From: Candidatus Roizmanbacteria bacterium CG_4_10_14_0_2_um_filter_39_13
GTDB lineage: Bacteria > Patescibacteriota > Microgenomatia > UBA1406 > GWC2-37-13
Length of the DNA stretch: 35,063 nt
Direction of reading: 5' to 3'
Assembly (NCBI GenBank): GCA_002792315.1
Contig: PFOB01000016.1
Location: 1-35,063, forward strand
Shown: piece after piece, positions 18,561-27,558 of the stretch
How positions within the stretch are numbered: position 1 is the first letter of the stretch
Layout: each line of letters starts with the position of its first letter
The notes under the pieces: model-generated
What the model was told of the DNA's origin: nothing
The model's input: the letters and a program-made list of their open reading frames with translations, nothing else
Databases searched by the model: none
Translations under genes and position numbers: made by a program

Positions 18561-19448
18561 ATGAAGAAAGTTCAAAAATATAAGGCGTTATACGGTGTTC
18601 TTATCGGATTTCTTCTTTTTTATTTCTTTTTTAAAGTTTTCTCCTCGTTTTCAAATTCATTATTTTTCTCTCGTCCTGACCGAATGAATGTCGTTGTCTA
18701 CGGTCCTTCAACAACGTATTACTCGCTTGATTCTCAAGACAAGCAAAATTACAGTATCCAATTTGATCCTGAAGTAAAGGTTGATGTTCCCGGTGGATAC
18801 GGTCAGTATCGAGTGGGATCTTTGGGCAAACTGGTAAAGTTGGAAAAAAATCCTGATATTTTCAAAAAAGCTTTTTCAAAGACGACTACAACATTTGTGC
18901 ATTATTATTTTTATCAAAATAAGGATGACATTTACTATGATGAGATTGTCGAAGAAAAAATTAAACCAACACTCAAAAATTTACTCCTTTCTTCGAGTAA
19001 TGCCTCATTTCTTGATCGGATCTACCTAACAATTTCTTTCAATAATATTAACGAAAATTATAATAAAATTAGATATCAAAAAGAGACAAATGATGCACTC
19101 AATGACGTCTTATTTCAAGACAAGTCATTTATCCAAGATAGCATAGGACTTCTTTATAACAATGAGTATCGTCAAGAGAAACAGAGCGTGCAAGTACTTT
19201 ATCGTCAGAATTATAATACCGCAAGCAGTATATCTTCACTTCTCGAAGGAAATGGGATACGGGTGAGTGACATAAGTAGAAATACCGCAATAAATGACTG
19301 TCGCGTGATGATAGGGGAGAATGAGCCATCACAAACCGCTCAGGATTTATCAAAATACTTTTCTTGTCCTATTGTAAAGGGAAAAACCGATGTGTATGAT
19401 ATACTCTTTGTATTAGGAGAAAAAGAGGAGGAGTGGGAGGTAAATTAG
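18561..19448 (+). CDS. Membrane-anchored protein with a possible LytR_C-like C-terminal domain
   Basis: 295 aa; N-terminal TM; C-terminus VQVLYRQNYNTASSISSLLEGNGIRVSDI...DVYDILFVLGE resembles LytR/CpsA/Psr C-terminal domains. Confidence 0.45.
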   Translation: MKKVQKYKALYGVLIGFLLFYFFFKVFSSFSNSLFFSRPDRMNVVVYGPSTTYYSLDSQDKQNYSIQFDPEVKVDVPGGYGQYRVGSLGKLVKLEKNPDIFKKAFSKTTTTFVHYYFYQNKDDIYYDEIVEEKIKPTLKNLLLSSSNASFLDRIYLTISFNNINENYNKIRYQKETNDALNDVLFQDKSFIQDSIGLLYNNEYRQEKQSVQVLYRQNYNTASSISSLLEGNGIRVSDISRNTAINDCRVMIGENEPSQTAQDLSKYFSCPIVKGKTDVYDILFVLGEKEEEWEVN

Positions 19449-19467
19449 AAAATTAACTCAAATAGAT

Positions 19468-19656
19468 ATGCTTATTATTATAGTCGTCATTCTCGCAATA
19501 GCCTCTTTTATCTTGGCGCTTGTTTCGATGAAAGACTTTCATATTCCACCAGAGATTGCCAAAATTCTTACGATGAAAAAAATACGAGGAACGATTGTCT
19601 TTTTTAAAGATAAAGTAGAACATTACTCTTCATCATCGTCCTCATCTTCAATCTGA
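19468..19656 (+). CDS. Small single-TM hypothetical protein with poly-Ser tail
   Basis: 62 aa; N-terminal TM (MLIIIVVILAIASFILALVSM); 3' end overlaps the 3' end of the minus-strand ORF at 19623. Confidence 0.45.
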   Translation: MLIIIVVILAIASFILALVSMKDFHIPPEIAKILTMKKIRGTIVFFKDKVEHYSSSSSSSSI

Positions 19657-20429
19657 ACGATTCCGCTGAGGTCTTTTTCTTGTTCATATTTTTCCCATGC
19701 TTCATCATTGAGGCCATCATCACTATCTTCATCATCCACATCTTCGTCAGTTGAGTTAATTTCACCCGGATTATCGAGATGTTGAATGTCAGAAAGCATT
19801 ACGTGAGGATTTGATGGAAATGATGGATACTGTCCAACCTTCTTCCCTTTTGTAAGCTCTCTGATAAACACCACAACCTCTGTAAGGTTGATTTCTTTGA
19901 TATGTGTCGAGTAGGTGCTATTATCACCGATAAAGTAACAGAGACGTTTTGAGATGTCATCTGGGAGGTTTCCAATAAATTCATCATGCGTAGTGCGCAC
20001 TTCAAGCTTTCTTCGTTTTTCTTTAAGCAGTACCATTTCGCCAATGCTTGTTCCCGCAAGATCCTCTTTTTTCCCCAGATTTACGAGGTGAACGGTTCGA
20101 GTTCTCCCTGGTATTTCAATAAATAAATCGGGATCATACTGTGTATTATTTTCATGTCGTTTCTTTTTTTTAGAAGTGAGGACGTCAATTTTTTCAATAT
20201 GCTCTTCTGCGATATTATTTTTTGGCTGAAGTTTCAGTACAATTTGAAACTCTTTTTTTGAAAGTCGAAGCTTATTGCTTTGAAGATACGCAAATCCAAG
20301 TCTCATATGCGCTGTAAGATCCTCGGGAGATTCAGAAATTATTTCTTTATTCAATCTTATAGCAGTAGCCCATTCGCCATTTACTGCAGCGTCAATAGAT
20401 CGTTGTTCGAGTTGATCTGAAAATACCAT
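19623..20429 (-). CDS. TPR-like protein with strongly acidic C-terminus
   Basis: 268 aa; TPR-like N-terminus (NGEWATAIRLNKEIISESPEDLTAHMRLGFAYLQSNKLRLSKKEFQIVLKLQP) and acidic tail (DEDVDDEDSDDG... EDEDDDEE). Confidence 0.75.
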   Translation of the reverse strand: MVFSDQLEQRSIDAAVNGEWATAIRLNKEIISESPEDLTAHMRLGFAYLQSNKLRLSKKEFQIVLKLQPKNNIAEEHIEKIDVLTSKKKKRHENNTQYDPDLFIEIPGRTRTVHLVNLGKKEDLAGTSIGEMVLLKEKRRKLEVRTTHDEFIGNLPDDISKRLCYFIGDNSTYSTHIKEINLTEVVVFIRELTKGKKVGQYPSFPSNPHVMLSDIQHLDNPGEINSTDEDVDDEDSDDGLNDEAWEKYEQEKDLSGIVQIEDEDDDEE

Positions 20430-20520
20430 TTAGTTGAGTATAAAAAATTAATCTCTAATGTCAAGTGCAATATGATCATTTTATATTAATTGGCTCAGGG
20501 TGATAGTATAATGGAGATTG

Positions 20521-21369
20521 ATGACAAAAATATTCAAAACACTCCATCAAATATTTTATCCACATGCAATTGTTGCACGCTGGGTACGTTTCGTGAACTA
20601 TATTCCAAAACGGATCAGAATCATTATTGTGACATTCATCATGACAACGGTACTTGCTCTTGCTACTTTTTTTTCCTTCAATAGTACCTGGATGTATTTT
20701 ATATTGATTCTTGCAGTAATAGCTTATGTGACATCTTATCTTGCAATATTTGAAGGTATCGATGGCACCGAGATGATTATGCTCTTTATTATGCCGGTAT
20801 TATTTGTACTTTCATTGTACGTATTTTACTCATTATTACCGGTTCGATGGCTCACACGAATTCCATTTTTGGCACTGTTTAGTCTGGGGTATTATGCGAT
20901 GCTCCTTTGTTCAAACATTTTTAATATTGGGGTAGAGAAGAGTATACAGCTCTATCGAGCAGCATTTTCCGTAAATTACATTTCACAAACACTCGTCATT
21001 TTTATTATTGCAATTGTGATTTTGTCATTTCGACTTAATTACTTCTTAACAAGTATGTTTATGGGAGGAGTCATGTTTATCACCTCAATGCAGATTCTTT
21101 GGACCGTTGATCTCAATGAGCATATTGAGAGGAAAATCTTAATATATAGTGGCGTTGTCTCGCTTCTTCTCTTTGAGCTCATGGTTTTGCTCTCCTTTGT
21201 CCCATTAGCAATAAATGTTTACGCATTGATTGTCACAACAGCCTATTATTCAATTATTGGCATGGTAACAAATTATATAGGGGACCGTTTGTATAAGACA
21301 GTGATTCGTGAGTACATCTTTGTGTTGATCTTCGTCATAATCATCGCTCTTTTGACCTTGCAATGGTAA
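20521..21369 (+). CDS. Multi-pass membrane protein, function unknown
   Basis: ORF 20518..21369 (first codon TTG; ATG at 20521); about eight hydrophobic segments, no recognisable catalytic motif. Confidence 0.7.
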   Translation: MTKIFKTLHQIFYPHAIVARWVRFVNYIPKRIRIIIVTFIMTTVLALATFFSFNSTWMYFILILAVIAYVTSYLAIFEGIDGTEMIMLFIMPVLFVLSLYVFYSLLPVRWLTRIPFLALFSLGYYAMLLCSNIFNIGVEKSIQLYRAAFSVNYISQTLVIFIIAIVILSFRLNYFLTSMFMGGVMFITSMQILWTVDLNEHIERKILIYSGVVSLLLFELMVLLSFVPLAINVYALIVTTAYYSIIGMVTNYIGDRLYKTVIREYIFVLIFVIIIALLTLQW

Positions 21370-21445
21370 TAATTGAGCACAAATATTCTTTATAAGAATC
21401 TTACCCGCACAAGCCAAAGGAGAGGAGAGGGGAGTGAAAAGCATA

Positions 21446-21525
21446 CGTACGTGAATAATAGTTATATCCTATAATAATTGTTAATTAATTATATAAATAC
21501 TATAAGATATATAATTTCACGTACG
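21446..21525. repeat. Long imperfect hairpin: CGTACGTGAA ... TTCACGTACG with AT-rich inner pairing
   Basis: Exact 10-bp terminal arms; inner TATATCCTATA / TATAAGATATA pair with one mismatch. Confidence 0.85.
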
Positions 21526-21659
21526 GGAATTTTTTAACACGTAAAATGATATAGTTGTATCTATTTGTGGATAACTATCTCTTTATACGGCACTTCAACC
21601 GCAAAATGATAGATATAGCGCTATATATGGCTCTATTCTGAAAGAATTACATGGGTATG

Positions 21660-21693
21660 TTTTTATCATTTTTATGCTGAAAAATGATAAAAA
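21660..21693. repeat. Perfect 14-bp stem hairpin TTTTTATCATTTTT-ATGCTG-AAAAATGATAAAAA
   Basis: Arms are exact reverse complements, 6-nt loop. Confidence 0.95.
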
Positions 21694-21948
21694 AGAGTGT
21701 TATAAAGCTCTAAAATTAATCCTAATGTGTATGATCACTAGCGAGATAAGCATATACTGGCATTTTAGTTAATTTCGATCGTGGCCAATCATGGTCTTTT
21801 ATTAAGAGAATAGTGACAAATAAATATTTCATTTCAAAAATAAAAAACAAAGAAATAAATAAATAATGAATGAAATACTTCCGTTATTGAGTGGTATGCA
21901 AAATCGTCAAATTTTGGTTAAAAGCACGTGAGAGCGAAAGGATATGAG

Positions 21949-21976
21949 ACGTCGTAAAATGAATCTTTTACGACGT
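21949..21976. repeat. Perfect 11-bp stem hairpin ACGTCGTAAAA-TGAATC-TTTTACGACGT
   Basis: Arms are exact reverse complements, 6-nt loop. Confidence 0.95.
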
Positions 21977-22271
21977 TAGCCTTAATTTCGAGAAGAGGAG
22001 AGCGTTTTTGGTATATTTCATTTTTTTGTTTTTTATTGTTTTTATTTCCCCTTCTCTATTGGCTATTGTGCTCAAAAATTTGATTTTATTTTTCATTATT
22101 TCTCGCCTTTTTTGATTTGGAGCAAATTGCCATATAAAGATCATTACAAGGCTCTAAATCGAAAATATTGAGTTCATTCTCTCCTCTCTTTGGGATGCCT
22201 CAGTCAAAGTAGGTAGTTAGATAAGGAATCGTATTTGGTTGGGGACTGCTATGACAGTATAAATCAATATA

Positions 22272-23372
22272 TCACACACCGCGGCGCCAATTGAGATATC
22301 TATCGCTCAAATAACTGAATAGATACATTGGAGAGATGATGAAATCTTGCGTATAGAGATAGTCAACTTGAAATCCACCAAAGCCATGTTTAAACAAACT
22401 TAAGCCTTTCCAGGATTTTGGCGTGCGCCCCGGATCATGAATTCCGTGAAAACTGTAGTATTTACATCCCCGACGTTTGGCCTCGAGAATTGCATGCCAT
22501 TGGAGGAGGTAAGCGGCTGGGTATTTGGTATGAATCGATGCTCCCTGATGATAGAAGCCTGAGGACTTAGAAAAGATGACTAAGGATGCAGCTAAATTCT
22601 GAGAGGCACCTTCCTGGGCGAATTCTGGGGGTAACACCTCTTGTGGACTGTTGAGAAAGCCTGAATTGAATATAATAGCATTGCCTGCAGCTTCAAATGC
22701 GTCAAATTCATGCCGAATATATATATCTGAGTATGGAGTGAATTGTTCTCGATCTGCAGTTACGTGGTACAGGTCCAGAAATTTTTTCAATCCTTCCGAT
22801 GACTCATTTGAGATTACCGAAATATGTTCCCGCTCCGCACGACGAATTGCATACCGTGTATTTTTCCGCATATTTGCGAGAATTTCATTTTCTGATTGCG
22901 TAAGATCAATAACCCACATGGTTTCCGCATGAACATAAATAGGAGCGATTCGATATCCAAGTGCGCGAAAAAGGCTCACATGATCGTCATCGCGAGCCAT
23001 GGGAGGCGCAATGCGTATAAACCAAAATCCTTCTGAACGCGCCATATTTGTCAAATACCGGTGAAATTCAGCAAGCTGTGTACCAATAGATTTAAACTGT
23101 TGTGAAAAGATTTTCTGGGTAAGTCTATCTTGAAGAATATCAAAAAGCGGCCCATGAGGGATAAATAAATATTTTCCACGTTTTGAACGCACCTTGACAA
23201 TAAGAGCGATTGCTACGAGGTTGTTATTATGGTATAAACCAACTCGTTCAATATCGTTATTACAGAGTTTTTGAAACTCGCCCCATTCCCATGAGTGATG
23301 AAATGAAGGAGATCCGACCCGATTATAGAATGCATTCCATTCAGATTTGTTTGTTACAACACGTATATTCAT
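22272..23372 (-). CDS. FemAB/FemX-family peptidyltransferase (GNAT fold)
   Basis: 366 aa; SFHHSWEWGEFQ, GKYLFIPHGPLFD, MRKNTRYAIRRAERE, YLLQWHAILEAKRRGCKYYSFHGI. Confidence 0.92.
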   Translation of the reverse strand: MNIRVVTNKSEWNAFYNRVGSPSFHHSWEWGEFQKLCNNDIERVGLYHNNNLVAIALIVKVRSKRGKYLFIPHGPLFDILQDRLTQKIFSQQFKSIGTQLAEFHRYLTNMARSEGFWFIRIAPPMARDDDHVSLFRALGYRIAPIYVHAETMWVIDLTQSENEILANMRKNTRYAIRRAEREHISVISNESSEGLKKFLDLYHVTADREQFTPYSDIYIRHEFDAFEAAGNAIIFNSGFLNSPQEVLPPEFAQEGASQNLAASLVIFSKSSGFYHQGASIHTKYPAAYLLQWHAILEAKRRGCKYYSFHGIHDPGRTPKSWKGLSLFKHGFGGFQVDYLYTQDFIISPMYLFSYLSDRYLNWRRGV

Positions 23373-24568
23373 GATTGGGTAAGTATTTTGACCATTCGTT
23401 TGGCATCGGGAATCGAAATAAGCGTCGGCAGGTTAATAATCCGTTTACACAGTGATTCTGCATTAGGGCAGCTTCCCGCAGTGTATCCAACCAATTCCAA
23501 ATCAAGTTCATTTGGAGCTACCGCTTGTGAATACCATCGTCCCAATTGAATATTTTGCTTTAAAGCCAGGGACCTTATTTTATTTGGATCATCACAAAGC
23601 ACGGGATATCGTAATAATCCGAGAGTGTGCGCTGTATTTATATTGAATTTTGTGTCAAAGAATTGAGATGCTTTTTTTCTTTTACTTGAGACGTCGTTAA
23701 ATCTATTCAGTTGTTCAAGCATAAATATTGCTGCACAATTTGGGAATGTTCGTAAAAAACTATAGTTAAAATGACCTTTTTTCTCTTCTTTGGTGACCTC
23801 AGGTATGATAAGATCAAATTGTTTGAACATAAAATGAATTATCTTCCCAATTTTGATTGAATACGTTGATTTGATGATTACCGAATTAATTTTATAAAAT
23901 ATAATTTGGAGGAGCATCCAGAATGAGGGGTTTGGGAGGGTCCTCTCCCCTATTTGAATTGATTTGCCTGCGCGAACTCCACGAACAGCGATGGCGCCAC
24001 CAAAAACAGATGAAAATAGTTTCGATCGACCAAATGACATGAGAACTGCCCCGGTATACCGTTTTGTCCGGAAAAGCCATTGGTTAAATCCATGGGCAAC
24101 ATCTTCGATGAGGTGAAGTTTATGAAACTTTGCAAATTCAATCAATTTTCTTCTGTCTTTGGGCGTAATGCCAAATGAATGCTGAATGATAAGCACTCGT
24201 GCCCGAGGAGAATATTTCTTTTTCAAATCCTGAATATTCATAGAAAAATCTTCCGAATTGACATCGACATATACCGGCGTTAATTCAAGCTCAAGTATTG
24301 GAAGAATCACTGCCTCACAGGTGAAAGCTTGAACCAGAACTTCATCAGTTGGATGCAGATGGAGACTGCTCAAGTACTGGTACAGTGCTGCACGACCGGT
24401 GAGGAATAATGAAATGTGTGTGTCAGGAGTGAAAAATCGCGATTTGAGACGTCGTTTAAGATTATGAATCTCTTTTCCTTTTCGCCATCTCCATGGTTGA
24501 AAAAGTAATTTCATTGCAAGACTTGCATCGCGCGATGTTTCATTTGGTGCAAATTCAGAAAAAATCAT
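23369..24568 (-). CDS. DegT/DnrJ/EryC1/StrS-family PLP aminotransferase
   Basis: 399 aa; LTGRAALYQYLSSLHLHPTDEVLVQAFTCEAVILPIL, LIEDVAHGFNQ, SFGRSKLFSSVFGGAI. Confidence 0.88.
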   Translation of the reverse strand: MIFSEFAPNETSRDASLAMKLLFQPWRWRKGKEIHNLKRRLKSRFFTPDTHISLFLTGRAALYQYLSSLHLHPTDEVLVQAFTCEAVILPILELELTPVYVDVNSEDFSMNIQDLKKKYSPRARVLIIQHSFGITPKDRRKLIEFAKFHKLHLIEDVAHGFNQWLFRTKRYTGAVLMSFGRSKLFSSVFGGAIAVRGVRAGKSIQIGERTLPNPSFWMLLQIIFYKINSVIIKSTYSIKIGKIIHFMFKQFDLIIPEVTKEEKKGHFNYSFLRTFPNCAAIFMLEQLNRFNDVSSKRKKASQFFDTKFNINTAHTLGLLRYPVLCDDPNKIRSLALKQNIQLGRWYSQAVAPNELDLELVGYTAGSCPNAESLCKRIINLPTLISIPDAKRMVKILTQS

Positions 24569-24579
24569 AGTGGTCTCCC

Positions 24580-26031
24580 CTACTTATTAGTGCTATTAAT
24601 ATGTACTGTATCAAGAAATGAATCGAGTATTGGCTGTGCAAATGTACCCTCTATCAATAGAAGAGTATTTTTGTCAAGTTTTTTAAAAATTGCATTTTGC
24701 ATGGTATCAACGTCGTTAAATGTATTAATTGCTACTGGACTTTTTATGGTATTAAATAATTTGTCGGTGGTAAAAAGTGATATTCCGGTATTGCTCAAAT
24801 GCTTAAGTATTGACTTATACGAACTCCTCTTCTCTCCCCCAAGTTCTATAATGCCTTGTGTCATGATGATTTTGTTCGAATGGGTAAAAAGTTTCATAAC
24901 ATCGATTGCTGCAAGAAATCCATTGAAGTTTGTATTGACCCCATCATGAAGGATGATTGAGTTATTTAGCCCAAAATGTTTCGAAAGTTTTCCTTGGAGG
25001 GGTTGAATAGATGAAATTTGTTTTTCAATCATTTTTTTCTCCATGCCAATATCAAATGCAAGTGCTACTACGGGAAGTAGGTTTTCGAGCGAATGAGCAC
25101 CAAGAAGTTTTGTGTTAATATGAAAAATCGTATCTCTGTATCGAATCAATCCAGTAGTCCCTGCTGTTGATGTTTGCACATTGGAAAGCTGCACGTCAAC
25201 ATGGGGAGAGGAACCGTATGTGACTGATGAAACATTCGAAATATCGATGTTATTTCTGCGCACCGAATCACTATTGAGATACGCTTTTCCTTGACTAGAA
25301 AGATTAAATATTGGTGACGTTTCTTCTTCTACCAATGCTTCGTGACTTCCATACAGATCAAGATGCTGATTCCCCAAACCACAGAGAATAATGTTTCGAA
25401 ATGGGATGTATGATGCTGCATGGCTTAGCTCTCCCGTTCGATATGCTCCCAATTCGGTGATAAAAAACTGAGTCGAAGAGGTGAGAGATCGATTAATGGA
25501 AAGTGCGATTCCAACGTCAGTATTCATATTTTTTGGTGTTTTTGCAACAGAATAGTGCGCAGATAAAATATGAGCAAGATATTCTTTTGTACTTGTTTTT
25601 CCATATGAACCGGTGATACCAATAAAAACAGTTTTTGATTTCTTAACATTATTTATCGCATTCATTCGAATCCATGATCGAATAATTGATGAGGGAATAC
25701 TGGTGATCATTACTCCAATCATTATGATAAAAAATGAAGTTAAGGGCGCAAGAAAAAAGGTTATACCGAGAAAAGAAAATAAGTATTTTTGCTCAAAAGA
25801 ATACAAGAATAATAATGACGCTAAAGTTATATGAACAAGTAAGATGAGTATATTTCTCAATGAGAAAGCAGGAAGTCGGATTTTAGAAGTATATATAAAA
25901 CGCAAAATTCCCATTTCTTTGACCATTGAGGTCAACCGGTCCAAACGATACTCTTTAATTTGAAACATATAGTTATAGTTCAGGCCGAGAATCAGCGTCA
26001 AGAAATAATGAGTTAAAACAAGAATCAACAT
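24580..26031 (-). CDS. Membrane-anchored Mur ligase (MurF-like)
   Basis: 483 aa; several N-terminal TM helices, P-loop GITGSYGKTSTKEYL, MNTDVGIALSI, LHDGVNTNFNGFLAAIDVM. Confidence 0.88.
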   Translation of the reverse strand: MLILVLTHYFLTLILGLNYNYMFQIKEYRLDRLTSMVKEMGILRFIYTSKIRLPAFSLRNILILLVHITLASLLFLYSFEQKYLFSFLGITFFLAPLTSFFIIMIGVMITSIPSSIIRSWIRMNAINNVKKSKTVFIGITGSYGKTSTKEYLAHILSAHYSVAKTPKNMNTDVGIALSINRSLTSSTQFFITELGAYRTGELSHAASYIPFRNIILCGLGNQHLDLYGSHEALVEEETSPIFNLSSQGKAYLNSDSVRRNNIDISNVSSVTYGSSPHVDVQLSNVQTSTAGTTGLIRYRDTIFHINTKLLGAHSLENLLPVVALAFDIGMEKKMIEKQISSIQPLQGKLSKHFGLNNSIILHDGVNTNFNGFLAAIDVMKLFTHSNKIIMTQGIIELGGEKRSSYKSILKHLSNTGISLFTTDKLFNTIKSPVAINTFNDVDTMQNAIFKKLDKNTLLLIEGTFAQPILDSFLDTVHINSTNK

Positions 26032-26091
26032 AGATTTTTAGCTAAATATATTTGTTAAACCGAGCGGGTATATTATACATATTGGATCGTT

Positions 26092-26841
26092 TTAACACAG
26101 CAAAAAATCATTGATCTTTTGCCATACGCGCTCAGGGTATCGAATGGGGAGATTGTGGCCAACTTCAGGAAAGACGTGTAGTATACTTTTTGAAATATTC
26201 TTTTCAAGTTCATATGCCCAGATTACAGGTGTATATGTATCAAGCTCGCCCCAAAGAATGAGCGTTGGATGGTGAATTTTATTTGTATCGCTCGTTAAAT
26301 CTTGAGTTACAATTTTTCGAAAGTTTTTTTCTAAATGAGGATATTTGATGAGGTCTGATTGTTTTTTGATGATCGTATAATACAGTTTCTTAATATACGG
26401 ATACATCATACGAATGAGAATGTTCTTTTCCTTTGGAATCCACTTGAGCATTTGAGCGACTTTTGATACTTTGTTCTGGCGTTTAAATGAACTATTACAA
26501 AGAGTCAGTGTACAAATATTATTGGGAAAATGAGCCGCAAGATATATGCCAATTTCACCACCAAATGAATGACCCACATAGTGAGTTTTTGATGAAATCA
26601 CTTTCTCAATAAATATTTTAATGAGTTCTGCATATCCCTCGACTCCCCAATGTTCGGGTGGATTATCACTTTTTCCAAATCCTGGAAGGTCAATAAGATA
26701 TGAAGTGTATTTTTTTGATGCAAGACACGCAAGTTTGTGAAGGCTGTATATTGTCCCTCCCCAGCCGTGAACAAACAAAATCGGTTTTCCAGAACCAATT
26801 TTTTTATAATGGATTTTACGATTATGTATCTGTATGTACAT
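26092..26841 (-). CDS. Alpha/beta hydrolase
   Basis: 249 aa; ILFVHGWGGTIYS, YVGHSFGGEIGI (GxSxG), LILWGELDTYTP, HNLPIRYPERV. Confidence 0.92.
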   Translation of the reverse strand: MYIQIHNRKIHYKKIGSGKPILFVHGWGGTIYSLHKLACLASKKYTSYLIDLPGFGKSDNPPEHWGVEGYAELIKIFIEKVISSKTHYVGHSFGGEIGIYLAAHFPNNICTLTLCNSSFKRQNKVSKVAQMLKWIPKEKNILIRMMYPYIKKLYYTIIKKQSDLIKYPHLEKNFRKIVTQDLTSDTNKIHHPTLILWGELDTYTPVIWAYELEKNISKSILHVFPEVGHNLPIRYPERVWQKINDFLLC

Positions 26842-26844
26842 GCG

Positions 26845-27513
26845 TTATTTTCCTGATGACTCGATACCTTTCAGAAGTAATTCTTTGAAGTTTTCAGCTG
26901 AGTTTGGGTTTTGAAGTTTATACCCATCAAGATAAAATGACGGTGTTCCAGGAACATCTACATCGAGTCCCGATCGATAGTCACGTTGCACACGATCTTT
27001 AACCTCAGATGATTTTGAATCGATCTCAAACTGTTCAATATTAAGCTCCAACTCTGTCGCATATTCTTTGAACATTTCTTCTGGTTTAGTACTTTCTGAC
27101 CATTCAGATTGATTTGCAAAAAGTAGGTCGTGCATCTCAAAAAACTTATCTTGATTCCCTGCGGCTTCTGCTGCATATGCTGCGGCACGTGCATTGGGAT
27201 GTGCGTTGTCAAGAGGGAAATGACGATATACAAATGCAACATTTTCTTTCACTTTTGATACGAACTCTTCATCGCCATCAAGACTTTCAATAAGCCCAAA
27301 ATAAGAACCACAAGCAGGGCATTGAAAGTCACTATATTCAATAAGAATATGTGCACTTTCGCTTGCCCATCTGACATGGTCATCTGATTTTATTTCGGCA
27401 AGCTGTGGAAAAGACGTCTGTTGGGGCTTACTGGTAAGATAGTATGCGCCAAGAAGAAGCACAAATGTGAGAACGATACCACCAACTACGAGAAGTATTT
27501 TTTTATATTCCAT
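26845..27513 (-). CDS. DsbA-like thioredoxin-fold protein, membrane-anchored
   Basis: ORF ending 27540, likely start 27513 (MEYKKILLVVGGIVLTF); YSDFQCPACGSYF (CPAC), cis-Pro VPGTPSFYLDGYK. Confidence 0.93.
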   Translation of the reverse strand: MEYKKILLVVGGIVLTFVLLLGAYYLTSKPQQTSFPQLAEIKSDDHVRWASESAHILIEYSDFQCPACGSYFGLIESLDGDEEFVSKVKENVAFVYRHFPLDNAHPNARAAAYAAEAAGNQDKFFEMHDLLFANQSEWSESTKPEEMFKEYATELELNIEQFEIDSKSSEVKDRVQRDYRSGLDVDVPGTPSFYLDGYKLQNPNSAENFKELLLKGIESSGK

Positions 27514-27558
27514 GGAACTTATTATACTGGTAAATACCAATTTTATGGTACAAAATAA

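Larger units (their letters stand above)
21370..22271. other. ~900 bp AT-rich non-coding region rich in inverted repeats and hairpins
   Basis: No ORF in the track lies inside it (one shadow ORF overlaps its left edge). It is flanked by two gene 3' ends and contains at least five strong inverted repeats. Confidence 0.8.

Noticed and set aside
21463-21490. Possible dif/Xer-like site (TATCCTATAATAATTGTTAATTAA resembles the left arm of B. subtilis dif)
   Set aside because: The match is mainly to AT-rich bases; the right arm fits poorly. The convergent gene layout is suggestive but not enough.
20556-21574. oriC, based on exact DnaA boxes at 20556-20564 (inside a CDS) and 21566-21574
   Set aside because: Only two boxes 1 kb apart, no dnaA/dnaN/gidA neighbours, and gene orientation converges rather than diverges here.
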